Source: Pseudoips prasinana (lineage: Eukaryota; Arthropoda; Insecta; Lepidoptera; Nolidae). From it: a stretch of 64,000 bases of DNA. Under the pieces are notes generated by a model. The model was not told where the DNA came from. It worked only from the letters and a program-made list of their open reading frames with translations, and did not search any database. Where the stretch lies: the NCBI GenBank assembly GCA_951640165.1, contig OX621259.1, positions 372,001-436,000 of the forward strand, in the 5' to 3' direction. Shown here in pieces: positions 48,153 through 58,660 of the stretch; position 1 is the first letter of the stretch, and each line of letters begins with the position of its first letter. The position numbers and the translations under genes were made by a program.

Positions 48153-48793
48153 TAGTTTATTAATAATTCAAGAAGTTTCTTTCTGTATTTTGTGATAAGA
48201 TCTTCTAATATAATGTTTTTTGGCAATTTATTGTAAATTTTTGGGGCCATACCCAAGAAATTTTTATTATACACGGTCTTTTTGTGTGGTCGGAATCTAA
48301 TTTTATTTTTGTGTCGTTTGCTGTTTAGTGTGTCAAATAGATGGAAGTTGATTTTCACAAACATTGATACCTCGCATATGTAAAGACAAGATAATGTCAA
48401 TACACGAAGACTTTTAAATAGTGGTTTACAACTATCTGTGCTTTGTAGACCAGATATAGCACGAAGACACCTTTTTTGGGATCTAAACACAGCCTCGATA
48501 TTTGTTGTGTTGCCCCAGAATATTAAACCGTAGCACAGAGTCGAAGTGACGTATGCGTGGTATGCAGTTAATAGAGTACTCTGATTTACCTCCGTGTAAA
48601 GTTTATATAGTGCATATGAGCACTGACTGAGCCTTTTACACACACTGTCAGTATGTGATTTCCATGACATATCTCAATCAAGTACTAGTCCTAAAAATTT
48701 TGTCGAGGAGTTTGAGTTGCATCGGTTATTTATATTAAATACAGTGCTGATTTTAGTAATATCACATATCGTGTGTATTGCGAATTTCATAAT
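48152..48793 (-). pseudogene. LINE ORF2 C-terminal fragment, relative of the inner LINE
   Basis: 172 codons (48152-48670), with upstream codons to about 48790 adding SSTKFLGLVLD before an in-frame stop. Blocks are MSWKSHTDSVCKRLSQCSYA, YVTSTLCYGLIFWGNTTNIE, FRSQKRCLRAISGLQSTDSC and MAPKIYNKLPKN. This is the thumb and C-terminal domain downstream of the reverse transcriptase in the same LINE group as 41000-45345 (compare IIRYGIVVWGNAS). The polymerase part is missing and the mariner remnant abuts it at 48794. Confidence 0.8.
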
Positions 48794-49000
48794 GGACGAA
48801 AATATCGAACAAAGAGTTTGTCTTAAATCTGCATCGCTAATGGAATTTCGTGTTCGGAGTCACTGAAAATGTTACAGAAGGCTTACGGTGAATCGACTTT
48901 ATCAAAAACTCGAGTGGTTCAAAGTGTTCAAAAGCGGTCGAGATGTGATGAAAGATTTGCCTCGCTCTGGTAGGCCATCAACGTCTGCAACTGAAGTTAA
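48794..49000 (+). pseudogene. mariner transposase N-terminus
   Basis: It reads MDENIEQRVCLK, then across frameshifts and a stop WFKVFKSGRDVMKDLPRSGR, then PSTSATEVN. These are the helix-turn-helix region and the R-PSTS linker typical of mariner. The part continues after the inserted repeat at about 49312 with AKVKEIV. Confidence 0.8.
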
Positions 49001-49312
49001 CATTTTTTTTTTTATGTCAGAGTTCGACATACGAGCAAGTGGATCATCTAATGGTAAGTGATCACCGCCGCCCATGGACACTCGCAACACCATAGGAGTC
49101 GCGGGTGCGTTGCCGGCCTTTAAGAGTCAGCAAACAAGTGATGCTGACCCTTCCCCCCCACCCAAATGAGCTCTGGCGACCTTACTCACACTCGGAAACA
49201 CAACATTAAATTATTAATGTTATTATTAAGGAATGTCTTCTGTAAGGTGGAGGTACTTCCCCAGTCGGGCTGCTCTTCGAGCGAAAGAACGCTGTGCCCT
49301 ACCTCTCTAAAT
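48999..49312 (-). mobile_element. Poly(A)-tailed retro-repeat, copy 2, inside mariner
   Basis: It starts with a T13-type run and has the same text as 16128-16430 (GATGGTAAGTGATCACCGCC, GAGCTCTGGCGACCTTACTC), ending CGCTGTGCCCTACCTC. It falls between mariner codons TEVN and AKVKEIV. The target duplication is short and unclear. Confidence 0.85.
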
Positions 49313-49790
49313 CGCAAAAGTGAAGGAAATAGTGCCTGAAATCCTCATTCAACTCTGAGAGAGATAGCCGCCGAACTTTCTGTATCTCACGAGTCGATTC
49401 GTACCATTTTAACTAATCATTTGGGTATGAAACATGTTGCCGCTCGGCTAGTTCCAAAAGATCTCAATTTTCTCCAAAAACTCAATCGCATGAAAGTCGC
49501 TGAGGCCATTCATGAAACGCATTGTTACTGGTGACGAGACGTGGCTTTACGAGTTTGACATGCAAACTAGTCAACAAGCTTCGGAGTGGCGCCTTCCAAC
49601 TGAACCGAAACCAAAAAAACCATGCCAAAGTCGATCAAAAGTCAAAGTCATGTTGACTGTTTTCTTTGACTATCGCGGTGTTGTGTACTCTGAATTCTTA
49701 CCGGAAGGTCGAACGGTAAATAAAGAATATTATTTGAGCGTTATGTATATACTTAATTTAAAATTATTGACTCTGTCTCAAAATGAATAA
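49312..49790 (+). pseudogene. mariner transposase middle
   Basis: Through frameshifts it shows REIAAELSVSHESIRTILTN and, in the frame at 49512-49790, RIVTGDETWLYEFDMQTSQQ, then SKVKVMLTVFFDYRGVVYSE. TGDETW carries the first catalytic Asp of the DD34D triad. The last ~13 codons (after YLSVM) belong to the inserted element. Confidence 0.85.
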
Positions 49791-50402
49791 TGTTATTGTT
49801 TCGAAGTTTTTCTATTGTATACCTAAATATAATCTAAAATAATAAGCATTCAGACAACCGATCGAGCATATATTGTGTTTGCCTACTAAATAATTACTCT
49901 AATTGGACCAAATCCCGTGTTCATGCCCGCTTGAGTATGTTGCGCCGGACCGTCTCAACTGGGTCGTGTTGAAACCGGTAGTAGATGAACCCACTGAGTT
50001 TGTTTCGCTGGGTCTTCTCAGTTGGGGCGCATTGGATCCGGTGGTAGCATTAAAGCGCGACCGTCGTTATTAACACAAGGTCCGTCATAATAATAATACC
50101 TTTAATATAGACAGAACCATTGACAATATGTAGTAAAAATATTAGACTTAAACTAGATAATTAAACATAATCTCTTGACAATTACTTGATACGAGCTAGC
50201 TAAATATCATTGCTGTAATAAAATAAATTTTATAAATGTTTTCATACAATATGTACCTAAATATCTATGTTACTAGAAATAATGTCTAATGTATACAACT
50301 ATATTACTACAAACATGTTCTGACTATTTACAAGCGGTTTTTTAAAGTCTACGTGAATAAAAACCTTTTTTATTTATTTTTATTTATTTATGTGGCGTTT
50401 AA
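49748..50402. mobile_element. Unnamed element inside mariner, shared with 55.6 and 57.5 kb
   Basis: GGATCCGGTGGTAGCATTAA, GACAGAACCATTGACAATAT and AAAGTCTACGTGAATAAAAA recur at 57521-57860, and partly at 55600-55765. The part at 49905-50045 has AACTGGGTCGTGTTGAAACC, which I know as a dispersed lepidopteran repeat. There is no ORF, and it cuts transposase codons between LSVM and the region before LHHDNAPSH. Confidence 0.65.
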
Positions 50403-50781
50403 GAGAGCCAATTCGACGAAAAAGGCCAGATTTGTGGAAAGAAATTTTGAGATTTTGCACCACGATAATGCGCCTTCGCACAAGGCCATCATTGTGAACA
50501 AATTTTTGATCAAACACTCAACAAATACCATCCAGCAACCACCATATTCACCAGATATGGCTCCAGCTGGCTTCTTTCTTTTTCCTAAACTCATATTACC
50601 ACTTCGTGGTACCCGTTTTCAATCGGTAGAAGACATAAAGGAGAATTCGCGGCGAGAACTGAACTCAATTCCGAAAGCAGCGTTTAAAAAATGTTTTGAT
50701 GAATGGATTATTCGTTGGCGTAAGTGTATCGTTTCTGAAGGAGCATACTTTGAAGGTGATAAAATAAATTTGGATGAATAA
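50403..50781 (+). pseudogene. mariner transposase C-terminus, catalytic residue lost
   Basis: The frame at 50353-50781 gives EILHHDNAPSHKAIIVNKFL (second catalytic Asp), QQPPYSPDMAPAGFFLFPKL, LRGTRFQSVEDIKENSRREL and GAYFEGDKINLDE at the end. In active mariners the position after APx in the SPDxAPxD motif is the third catalytic Asp; here it is Gly (APAG). That change alone would abolish activity. The start (first ~17 codons) belongs to the insertion. Confidence 0.85.
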
Positions 50782-50835
50782 CTAACATATTGTATATTAT
50801 TGATCTTTTCCCGGTACTTTCTTGACAGAGTAGTA

Positions 50836-51190
50836 TTGTGTATTAACCTCACAATTATTGTGACGAACTATAGACCGCGGTTCTGCGCGTGAATTAAATA
50901 CAAAAAAATAATATTAAATTTAAAAAAATATATCGATATCATAGGTAATAGGAGGCATAAAAGCAAGTCCAATCTGGCTTTCTTCTCTGGGTCGTCCTCC
51001 TAGGTAGGTAGAAAAAGCCACAGGTTATCTAGGATAGGGTCCACGCTAGCGAGGATTGCGTTGGCCCGTTAGCATGGGTAGTGATCCCGTGCCTGTAGTC
51101 CGTGCCAGTAGTCACACCCTCTTTTTAAAGTCCAGTTTAGCAGGCTACTCGTTGAGAGTCTTTGTGCTCGCCTACTGCTCGGTGTCTTCA
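50836..51190. other. Unassigned stretch
   Basis: Nothing is recognised, including the frame at 51056-51316. Confidence 0.35.
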
Positions 51191-51193
51191 ATT

Positions 51194-51380
51194 GTACAGA
51201 CACCAGCACATCAAGCTACCCCAATCTGCCAAATTTCCCCAATCGAAAGTGAACCTTATGTCAATGTGATAAAATTGAAAATCTATAAAAGAAATATGAT
51301 TGATAGATTGCGGTAGATGGATAAAATATATTTAGTGTTATTTAGTATAGAAGCCAGCAGGCGTCTATACTAAATTTAAA
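51194..51380. mobile_element. TGTACAGACGCCAGC MITE, copy 2
   Basis: It begins TGTACAGACACCAGCACATC and shares CCCCAATCGAAAGTGAACCT; the right end is altered to CAGGCGTCTATAC. TAGTATAGAAGCC-AGCA-GGCGTCTATACTA forms a small palindrome at its right end. Confidence 0.7.
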
Positions 51381-52460
51381 AATAGTATTATTTATTATAT
51401 ATTTCTTGTGTGATTAAACACGACGTACGAACGCACTGGTTTTAACAACCATTTTTATTTGACTACATTTATGTAGGTACTGCATTTTGAGCTTGACAAG
51501 TACAAGTGTATGTTAATACCCAAGTACTGAATAAATTTCATTATTTCAATATGGTGAAATATTAGCAGTCAACTGCTAAACAGCCTAGCTGATATGAATA
51601 TTTAGCAGGCATTCATTTTGTCTCATAGGTTTTCATAGCGGTATGTTTATGCAACTAAATCTACCAATATCAACTTGACCTTTTCTACCTAATGGTAAGC
51701 GATCTCCGTGGTATACAGATACTTGTAACACCTGGGACGAAACTGGCACATTTCGAACCATTAAGACCTTATCACTCCTTTAAGGTCTCGATGATGTAGT
51801 CTCTAGTCAATAACTTAAAATATTGTTTGACAAACTTTGAATTATTTAGCCAAAATAAATTGTTAATAGACACAAGTTATACTAACGCTGGCAGTAACAG
51901 AAGGGCGAAGTGGTGGATGTAGTCAGCAAGCGTTATTGTTTCCGAGCCAAATACTTAGAGACAGACTGTAGAATGCCAGAAATAGGTCATTGTTTCCCCA
52001 ACAAACAGTATTATGTAGCTAAGAGTTAACAAATACTCTTGGAATGGTCGTAAAACAGCCCCTTTGTACACCATTGGTTTCTGATTGATTTAAAGAATTT
52101 ATTTTATCTTGATCGGTTCACAATCCAAAGTAAATTACGTCGCATCAAACGATCTGTGTAATGATCATTTCTTATAACACAATACAAATAAGCATTATGA
52201 TTACCGGGGAAATTGAAATTCCAGGAAACAATGTTTTATTAATGTATATTTTTGGAAAATAAAAAGAAGGTTCCCAATGGTTACATTCGTTCTACGAAAA
52301 CACGTGTAATTTTTACAATTAAGCGTAATTTAGGCCTCAATACAAATGTGAGCAAAACGCTTCTCGAGCAAGGCGATTGGCACTCTGCACCGCATGATGC
52401 AGCGTAGTGCGTGAGTGCGTGTTCTAACGTTGCGCGTAAGTATCTCCGCTTGTATAGAGG
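51381..52460. other. Unassigned stretch
   Basis: AT-rich, with no gene or repeat that I can name. It becomes GC-richer from about 52365. Confidence 0.35.
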
Positions 52461-52540
52461 ACACGCACAGTCCAACACACTGAACATGTATCCACGTGCG
52501 TTCATGCAGATGCATGTTCTGTGTGTTGGACTGTGCGTGT
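52461..52540. ncRNA. 80-nt hairpin, possible miRNA-type precursor
   Basis: ACACGCACAGTCCAACACAC, continuing to CATG (52461-52488), pairs with 52513-52540 at 27 of 28 positions, with a 24-nt loop. Length, arm size and loop fit an insect pre-miRNA on either strand, but the near-perfect pairing also fits a small fold-back repeat. No second copy is seen in this window. Overlapping frames (52281-52610) are not convincing. Confidence 0.35.
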
Positions 52541-52788
52541 GACACTGTGGCTTACGATCACGTATTGGAAGCGTGTGGGTAGGCTTTCCGCGAGATGGAC
52601 CAATAATCATGTTAGGGGAGCTGGTTGAGGATAGCGTAATATTTACAAGAAGCGGACATAGCAGTTTATGTCAGCTTAATTTCGTCTCTGTTTAACGTTT
52701 TCGTACTAAGGTGTGATCTTTATAAAAAAATGCTATTTCAACAATGGGGCAAATGGAGCTATTTTTAGGAAGATTACTGTTACACTTT

Positions 52789-52931
52789 TGTACAGAGGCC
52801 AGCACATCAAGCTTCCCCAATCTGTCTAATTTGCCCAATTCAAAGTGAACCTTATGCTTTTGTGATAAAGTTGAAAATCTATTGAAGACATTTGACATAT
52901 TGCGGTAGCTGGATGTCCTGGCGTCTGTACA
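52789..52931. mobile_element. TGTACAGACGCCAGC MITE, copy 3
   Basis: It starts TGTACAGAGGCCAGCACATC, ends CTGGCGTCTGTACA, and shares GTGAACCTTATGCTTTTGTG and AAAGTTGAAAATCTA inside. It is 143 bp; copy 1 has a 142-bp core. Confidence 0.85.
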
Positions 52932-53290
52932 TTTATTTCAGACATTACTGTTTCCAACTACAGCCATAATTATCAAATTGACTGAGTGTTTACTAAAGCA
53001 CGAAACTAAAGCGACAAATTAGTGAAATGTTTGTGTGTGAAATTACACAACATGGCGACCGGCGAAATACAATCAAGAAACGTGCCAGCCTTAAATATTT
53101 GTTTAGAACTTTATTAATGTGAATTTAAATAGCCCTCGCTATAGCATCGTGTACACATAGGTTTAAATGTAAATGAAACCATTTATTTTTATTATTCCCT
53201 TTGTTCTATTTAGGTACTGTAGTAAAGATTAGGAGTAAAATTCAACTACAATAAGTCAAGAACAATGTACCCTATAAGAAACTATTTGAT
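52932..53290. other. Unassigned stretch
   Basis: Nothing is recognised. Confidence 0.4.
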
Positions 53291-53296
53291 TTTTGT

Positions 53297-53527
53297 TCAA
53301 TATAATAATAATAATATCCTGGGACATTATTCACGCACGGCCATCTGATCCCAAACTAAGTAGGGCTTGTACTACGGAAACTAGATAACTGATATACTAT
53401 ATATTACACCCAGACTCAGGACAAAGAGACATGTTTACTCACACAAATATCTGTCCTGGGTGGGAATCGAACCCACGACCTCCGGCGTGAAAAGCATGCA
53501 TTTGCCAACCACGGCAACAGGCCCGTA
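53297..53527 (-). mobile_element. SINE family A
   Basis: The tail ATAATAATATCCTGGGACAT is at the left, the body has AGGACAAAGAGACATGTTTA, and the head ends GCAACAGGCCCG; the B box region is GGGAATCGAACCCACGAC. It lacks about 35 bp of the body. Confidence 0.8.
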
Positions 53528-54795
53528 ATATACATAACAAGGTCTATAAATAAGCATACGTGCTATTTGATGGTATACAGTGATCATAACGTAGTCACCG
53601 TAGCAGAGGCGCTTACAACACCGAGGTATCACTCGCGCACTGCTTTTCCGTTAGAAAGCTGTACCATGGCTTTTCCTGCTGTAATATTTTTGAGAAACCT
53701 TGCCAAGGATTTTTTTATTAAGGATGTTATCTCTGCCGATGGTTAGAGATATCATGCTAGAAAGTTCCCGTGGGCATCAAAAAGTTATTTCGAACACGCA
53801 CCAGAAAACAGGTTTAAAAGTGTTTGATGCCATTTTGATGTCACCGAGATTACAGCATTCAGTAATCACTTATCGTGTGTCTCTAAGATAAAGTTTGGAT
53901 AACTGGGGTTTTTTTACCGGTGAAGTGAATCATCATCAGTTTTCTTGTACCCTCAACCACGTCCATGATAACATGGAACGCTTGTCTGTTTAGAATGGAA
54001 CGTCTTTTATTTCCGAGAAAAACAATAACGGATTTTTTCGGAATTTACTTACATATGGTACCGCATATTATTACATTATTCATAATATCAAATTATTAGC
54101 TATTGCTGACATTGACAGCTCTATGGAAGATGGACGAACGGACTAAGCTGCTTCCCCTATTCCTATTTGTAAGTGACAAATACAAATGTGGTACACAATC
54201 CTAAAATAACAGAGGCTTCAATTTAGTAAAATAATATGTGGGTGTCAGTACTTAAAAAGGATGACTTAAATGAGTGGTGTTGATATTCTTTGTATAGTTA
54301 CAACTCTGCCACTCCGGTAACCTCTTTTTTTAATAAATAATCATTTCATAAAATATATTATTATTATACGCTTTTTTATAACAAAGGAATGTGGGATTGT
54401 TCGGACCCTAATGTTAATATGTGTAATTAAATTTTATATTACGGACATAAGAATGTTATAACCCATCACTTTTGGTAAGACAGTCCCCTTTTTATTAGGG
54501 TTCAACACCAAAATCGATAAACAAAATCTTTTCTGTGCGATTCTGGCCATAATTTCGTCATTGTCAAGATCATGGTTCATGCTGAAATTGATTGCTACAT
54601 AGGAGGTATGTCTTAGCAATTCAGTTTACTACCAATTTATATGCTTTATTTTTTGAACCACGTTAAATTCGACATAATATTAAAGGTGGGCAAAACCATT
54701 CAAACCTATAAATGTTGTGACATGATACGTCTAACTAATCATAATAAATAATTATTTACCTACGTAATTATTTATAAAACAAAATGATCTGAATT
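53528..54795. other. Unassigned stretch
   Basis: No gene or repeat is recognised; short frames at 53435-53891 and 54434-54619 show no motif. Confidence 0.35.
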
Positions 54796-54796
54796 T

Positions 54797-55495
54797 GTCC
54801 TGCTGGTCGAATATCGTCCACGGTGGCCAATTTCAAAGGAGACCGGTAAATTGCGCGGGACATATTATAGTGCACAAGTGGAAGTGTGTGCTTTCACTCT
54901 CTGGGAAACGGTGTACAACACGGCTCCAACTGTGGTGAGACAGTGCTTGCCTGCCCATCCCATTCATCCCTCTCGCTGAAAATCTTCCGCCTGGACACAA
55001 GATGCCGTGGCTAACCTGGAAGTCTCTGAACAGACTCCTAACTGAGGTTGGTCGAAGTAAGGAAAACCTGCTTAAGTAGGGATTTGCAAACGGTTCCAAC
55101 CTGGAGTGCAAGTGTGGTTTTATCCCTCAAACTACGGCACACTTATTTAAATGTGCTGCGTATCCTAATTGCTGCACTTAGAATAGCACACAACTAATGG
55201 ACGCTACTGACAACTAAACTAAACACTTAGCTAAATTCTGGGTTGACTTAATTTAGATTGCCTTAAGAAAAAGAAGAGTGTGCGTTAACACAGGGGCTCT
55301 TTCTATTCCATCACTTTCATGATCCAATGGGACGACTAGCAACACAACCGGAAAGAGATGAGGTACAGGAGCGATGGCTGTACGTGCTACTATCGCTAAC
55401 TCCCAGACTTCTTACTGATGCTAATAATTTTTTTTACGTAAATATCCTGAAATCACTTTTTCCGGTCTCAGGATTTGTATCCAGTACGCCATTAC
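54797..55495 (-). mobile_element. SINE family B split by a LINE tail
   Basis: The tail part is 54797-54885 (GTCGAATATCGTCCACGGTG, CATATTATAGTGCACAAG) and the remainder is about 55262-55490 (CTCTTTCTATTCCATCACTT, CAACCGGAAAGAGATGAGGT). The target-like GAAG(T/A)GTGTGC is on both sides of the insert. Confidence 0.7.
54896..55270 (+). pseudogene. LINE C-terminal zinc-motif fragment
   Basis: One frame, with stops, reads NRLLTEVGRSKENLLK, stop, GFANGSNLECKCGFIPQTTA, HLFKCAAYPNCCT. The pattern CxCGxxPQTxxHLFxC is the Cys/His tail of jockey/R1-type LINE ORF2 proteins; the stop replaces the usual Trp before G. Later codons (TKHLAKFWVDL) match the final W of such tails. It is a 5'-truncated copy inserted in the SINE. 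Confidence 0.65.
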
Positions 55496-56214
55496 AGCGG
55501 TTGGGAGTACATGCTATCGCTACGCCAATGAAGCTATAAATGACTAGCTAAGTAACATCAAGGAAATACGATAACTTCAAGAAATACCTATTTTAATAAA
55601 GCAATATTATCTTAAATTTAATTATATTCTACTTGATCAAATATAAGTCATGATTGAATAATCTACTTGTACCTAGAATTAAGTAACTATAGCTTAATTG
55701 TAATACTATTCATGTTCCAACTATTTACAAGCGCTTTTTAAAGTTTGTGTGAATAAAAACCGTTTGCGAGTTCAATTGGCTCTTGGTAAGATTTTTCCCT
55801 GAGATTGAATATTTAATATAATCCATTTTCCATAGCAACGAAAGTTATTATATCTTCAGTCCATTTCTCATAAATCACAGAGTGGCTAAAAGGTTTTAAT
55901 CTAATTTCCATATAATGTTACAATGCCGGCATAAAAATATAAAACATTTTGGCATCCTTAATTGCGAGATGTAAATTTACGGGCGGGCGGCTGATTAACT
56001 GACGTAGTAAAGAGACGGCTCCTAGACGGGCACTGACTCGGCTACCTAAATGTGTAGGATGAAACACTAAACAAGAATCCTTTTGACCCATATTCACCCA
56101 AAACGACTAGCTAACGACGTGTAGTCTTTTAGGGTTTTAAAGCTTGTAACTTGCGTCAAAAAACAGACTAAACAAAATGTCCTTCTATAAATAGTTCTAT
56201 AAATAATCTTAAAT
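55496..56214. other. Unassigned stretch with element fragment
   Basis: 55690-55765 (TTACAAGCGCTTTTTAAAGT, GTGAATAAAAACCG) matches the element at 50325-50365 and 57810-57860. The rest is unrecognised. Confidence 0.5.
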
Positions 56215-56430
56215 AGTCTCTATGGACACTACCCATCTGCACGGGATATATTATAGTGCACAAGTATGTGTGCAAACACAGGGGAACTTTCTATTCCATC
56301 ACTCTCATGATCCAGTGGGACACATAACGACACGACCGGAAAGAGAACAGGTACAAAACCGACGGCTTTAAGTAAGTGTTCTCCGAGGCACGGGGGTGTA
56401 ATATCACCAGCTCCAAGCTCAGAAATTACA
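56215..56430 (-). mobile_element. SINE family B, truncated
   Basis: ATATTATAGTGCACAAGTAT, TTCCATCACTCTCATGATCC and CTCCGAGGCACGGGGGTGTA are family B; the head is replaced near 56420 by unrelated sequence (AGCTCAGAAATTACACCACT). Confidence 0.75.
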
Positions 56431-57264
56431 CCACTTTGGTGGACCATCAATCTATAGATTGACCTCATGTCTAGATGCTTACCGTCTTCGATCCCTTACG
56501 GACTAATAAGGACAACAGTGACTTACTCTTTGGCTTGGCACCTTATATTTTTATTTAAAACAGGTGTCGCTCCTCAGACCACATAATACAGGCGTCACAC
56601 GGCCTGAGTCTACTACTACTCACCCAAACTAGGACATTATAAAGAAGAAAAACTACAAATCCTAAATCTGGGTCATAGATTGGCCATTTCGTGACCATTC
56701 GACATCCTATGAGAATGGTTATAGTAAATCAATCGAGAACAGTTCATTAAATTACAACTCGTACAGTTAGAGACTTGTCTGTACGGGAAATTTATAACTT
56801 TTCATCAGTGAAATATTTATGAACTTGTAAGTCTTAGCAAAGGCCTTTACTTGAAATGTTTTTGCGGTTAAAAGAAGAATTTATTGTATTTACTCTATAA
56901 ACGGCACAATGGGACTCTGAACGTTTTCAGCGGCTTATTTAAACATTCTCCGTGAGAGACGCTCAGTTATACAATTTATATTATTATGTGAAACTCTGTG
57001 TAAAATAAAGTCTGAATGAGACTTATTCTAGTTGGTCTCGCTTGAAAATTAAAACGGAAACTACAACATTACTAGTGAGGGCAACAAAAACTATGGAGAC
57101 TCTGCTGTGTCACTTAGATTTTATGTTGATTTTTTTTTGCTTTTCGAGTATCTACTATATTTCGATAAATATAATTTTCGATTGTTTGTAATGTTATATA
57201 CTTGTTTCAAAACTCTGTCTGAAACTCTGTCTGAAACTTATAAAATGATGGTAATATGGCCACC
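56431..57264. other. Unassigned stretch
   Basis: CTCTGTCTGAAACTCTGTCT is a short local repeat near 57212. Nothing else is recognised. Confidence 0.35.
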
Positions 57265-57440
57265 ATGAAATAAAATAAAAATAAATAGTTTTTATTCACG
57301 TAGACTTCAAAAAGTAAGAAAATGTTTGTAGAAATATAGTTAAGTTCACGTAACATTTCAAAATAACATTTAATTTATAATAGCAATGATTTAGTTGTTT
57401 ATATATAGCATGCTTATATAAAGTTATTTCAAATAGATTA
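57265..57440 (-). repeat. Inverted partial copy of the 57.6-kb element
   Basis: AATAGTTTTTATTCACGTAG, then ACTTCAAAAAG, is the reverse of the element's 3' end at about 57825-57855; AATAGCAATGATTTAG at about 57387 matches further. It faces the next copy. Confidence 0.55.
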
Positions 57441-57520
57441 TTTATAGGTTCTATTATCGAAAATTACAGTTTTAGATATATTTAGTTTTAGATATATTTA
57501 GTTTTAGATAATAATATATT

Positions 57521-58003
57521 GGATCCTGTGGTAGCATTGAAGCGCGGTTGTCGTTATAAACATAAGGTCAGTCATTGTAATAATATTGAATTCAAACCTT
57601 AATATAGACAGAACCATTCAGACAATACGTAGTAAAATATAGCTTAAATTAAAAAAATCGATAATTAAACCTAAACATAATCTCCTTGACATTAACTTAA
57701 TACAAGTTAGCTAAATATCATTAATATTATAAATCCGTGTACCTAAATATCTATATATAACTAAAAACAATTATGTATACCTACTTAACTATATTGCTAC
57801 ACAATGTTCTGACTATTTAAAAGCGCTTTTTTAAAGTCTACGTGAATAAAAACCTTTTTTATTTTCTTTCTATTTATTTTACTTCATATTGTCTGAATGG
57901 TTGTCTATATTAAGAAAATAATAATTCAATATTATTATTATGGCGACCTTGTGTATTTAACGACGGCCACCCTTTAATGCTACCACAAGATCCAATGCCT
58001 TGC
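57521..58003. mobile_element. Fold-back element with ~108-bp arms
   Basis: The left arm (57521-57630) reads ATTGGATCCTGTGGTAGCAT, ATAAGGTCAGTCATTGTAAT and ACCATTCAGACAAT. The right arm (about 57888-58003) is its reverse at about 80% identity (ATTGTCTGAATGGTTGTCTA ... GCTACCACAAGATCCAAT). Between them is the same text found inside the mariner (AAAGTCTACGTGAATAAAAA). Confidence 0.8.
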
Positions 58004-58092
58004 ATGAGGTGACAATAATATATTCTAGTACGATCAAGCCTCTCACCTAGACCATGAACAATATTTTAACTTTTAATAACTACCAACCAAAT

Positions 58093-58131
58093 AAAAAAAT
58101 GTGATAACCAGTTGAGTTATCACATTTTTTT
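58093..58131. repeat. Perfect hairpin, 16-bp arms
   Basis: AAAAAAATGTGATAAC (58093-58108), spacer CAGTTGA, then its exact reverse complement (58116-58131). It is isolated, with no partner element seen. Confidence 0.9.
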
Positions 58132-58320
58132 TGTTCACTGTTCGAAGAGTTTTCTAAAGCGGTGGAGAGTATGGAACGACTATTTACATTTTATGCCGAC
58201 GTTGATTGCTAATACAATGGACGAAGCACTTAGCGTCCATTCAACAAGTTTAAGAACTTATTAGACTCATTGAAGGTTGGAAGCAACTAGCTATGAGTGA
58301 CCCTTACTACTACCTCAAGT

Positions 58321-58660
58321 ATAATAATAATAATAATATCCTCCCGGCCGAATTTCGGCCACGGCTGCCAGTCTCAAGCGGGACTAGCCAACTACGCTGG
58401 ACATATTATAGCGCTCAAGTGTGTGCGCAAACACAGGGGACGCAAACATTTCTATTCCATCACTCTCATGATCCGATGGGACGACTAGCGACACGACTGG
58501 AAAGAGGTCAGGTACAGGACCGACGGCTTTACTTGCTCTCTGACACACCGGTCTCAGTTTCCCAGACTTCGAACTGATGAGAAATTTCTTTTTACGGAAA
58601 TATCCAAAATACCCTTTTTGGCCCGACCCGGGATTTGAAACCAAGACCTACGTATACGTG
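58321..58660 (-). mobile_element. SINE family B
   Basis: The tail (TAATAATAATATCCTCCCGG) is at the left and the head region near GGCCCGACCCGGGATTTGAA at the right; it is almost complete. The frames at 58293-58644 are within it. Confidence 0.8.

Larger units (their letters stand above)
48794..50835 (+). mobile_element. mariner-type transposon, broken by two insertions
   Basis: Transposase pieces lie at 48794-49000, 49312-49747 and 50403-50781, on one strand and in order. After the stop, CCGGTACTTTCTTGACAGAG at about 50812-50831 resembles a mariner 3' inverted repeat; the 5' repeat is not found. Insertions occupy 48999-49312 and about 49748-50402. Confidence 0.85.

Noticed and set aside
58093..58131. 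Rho-independent terminator
   Set aside because: The hairpin plus T-run looks like one, but this is animal DNA and no bacterial gene is near.
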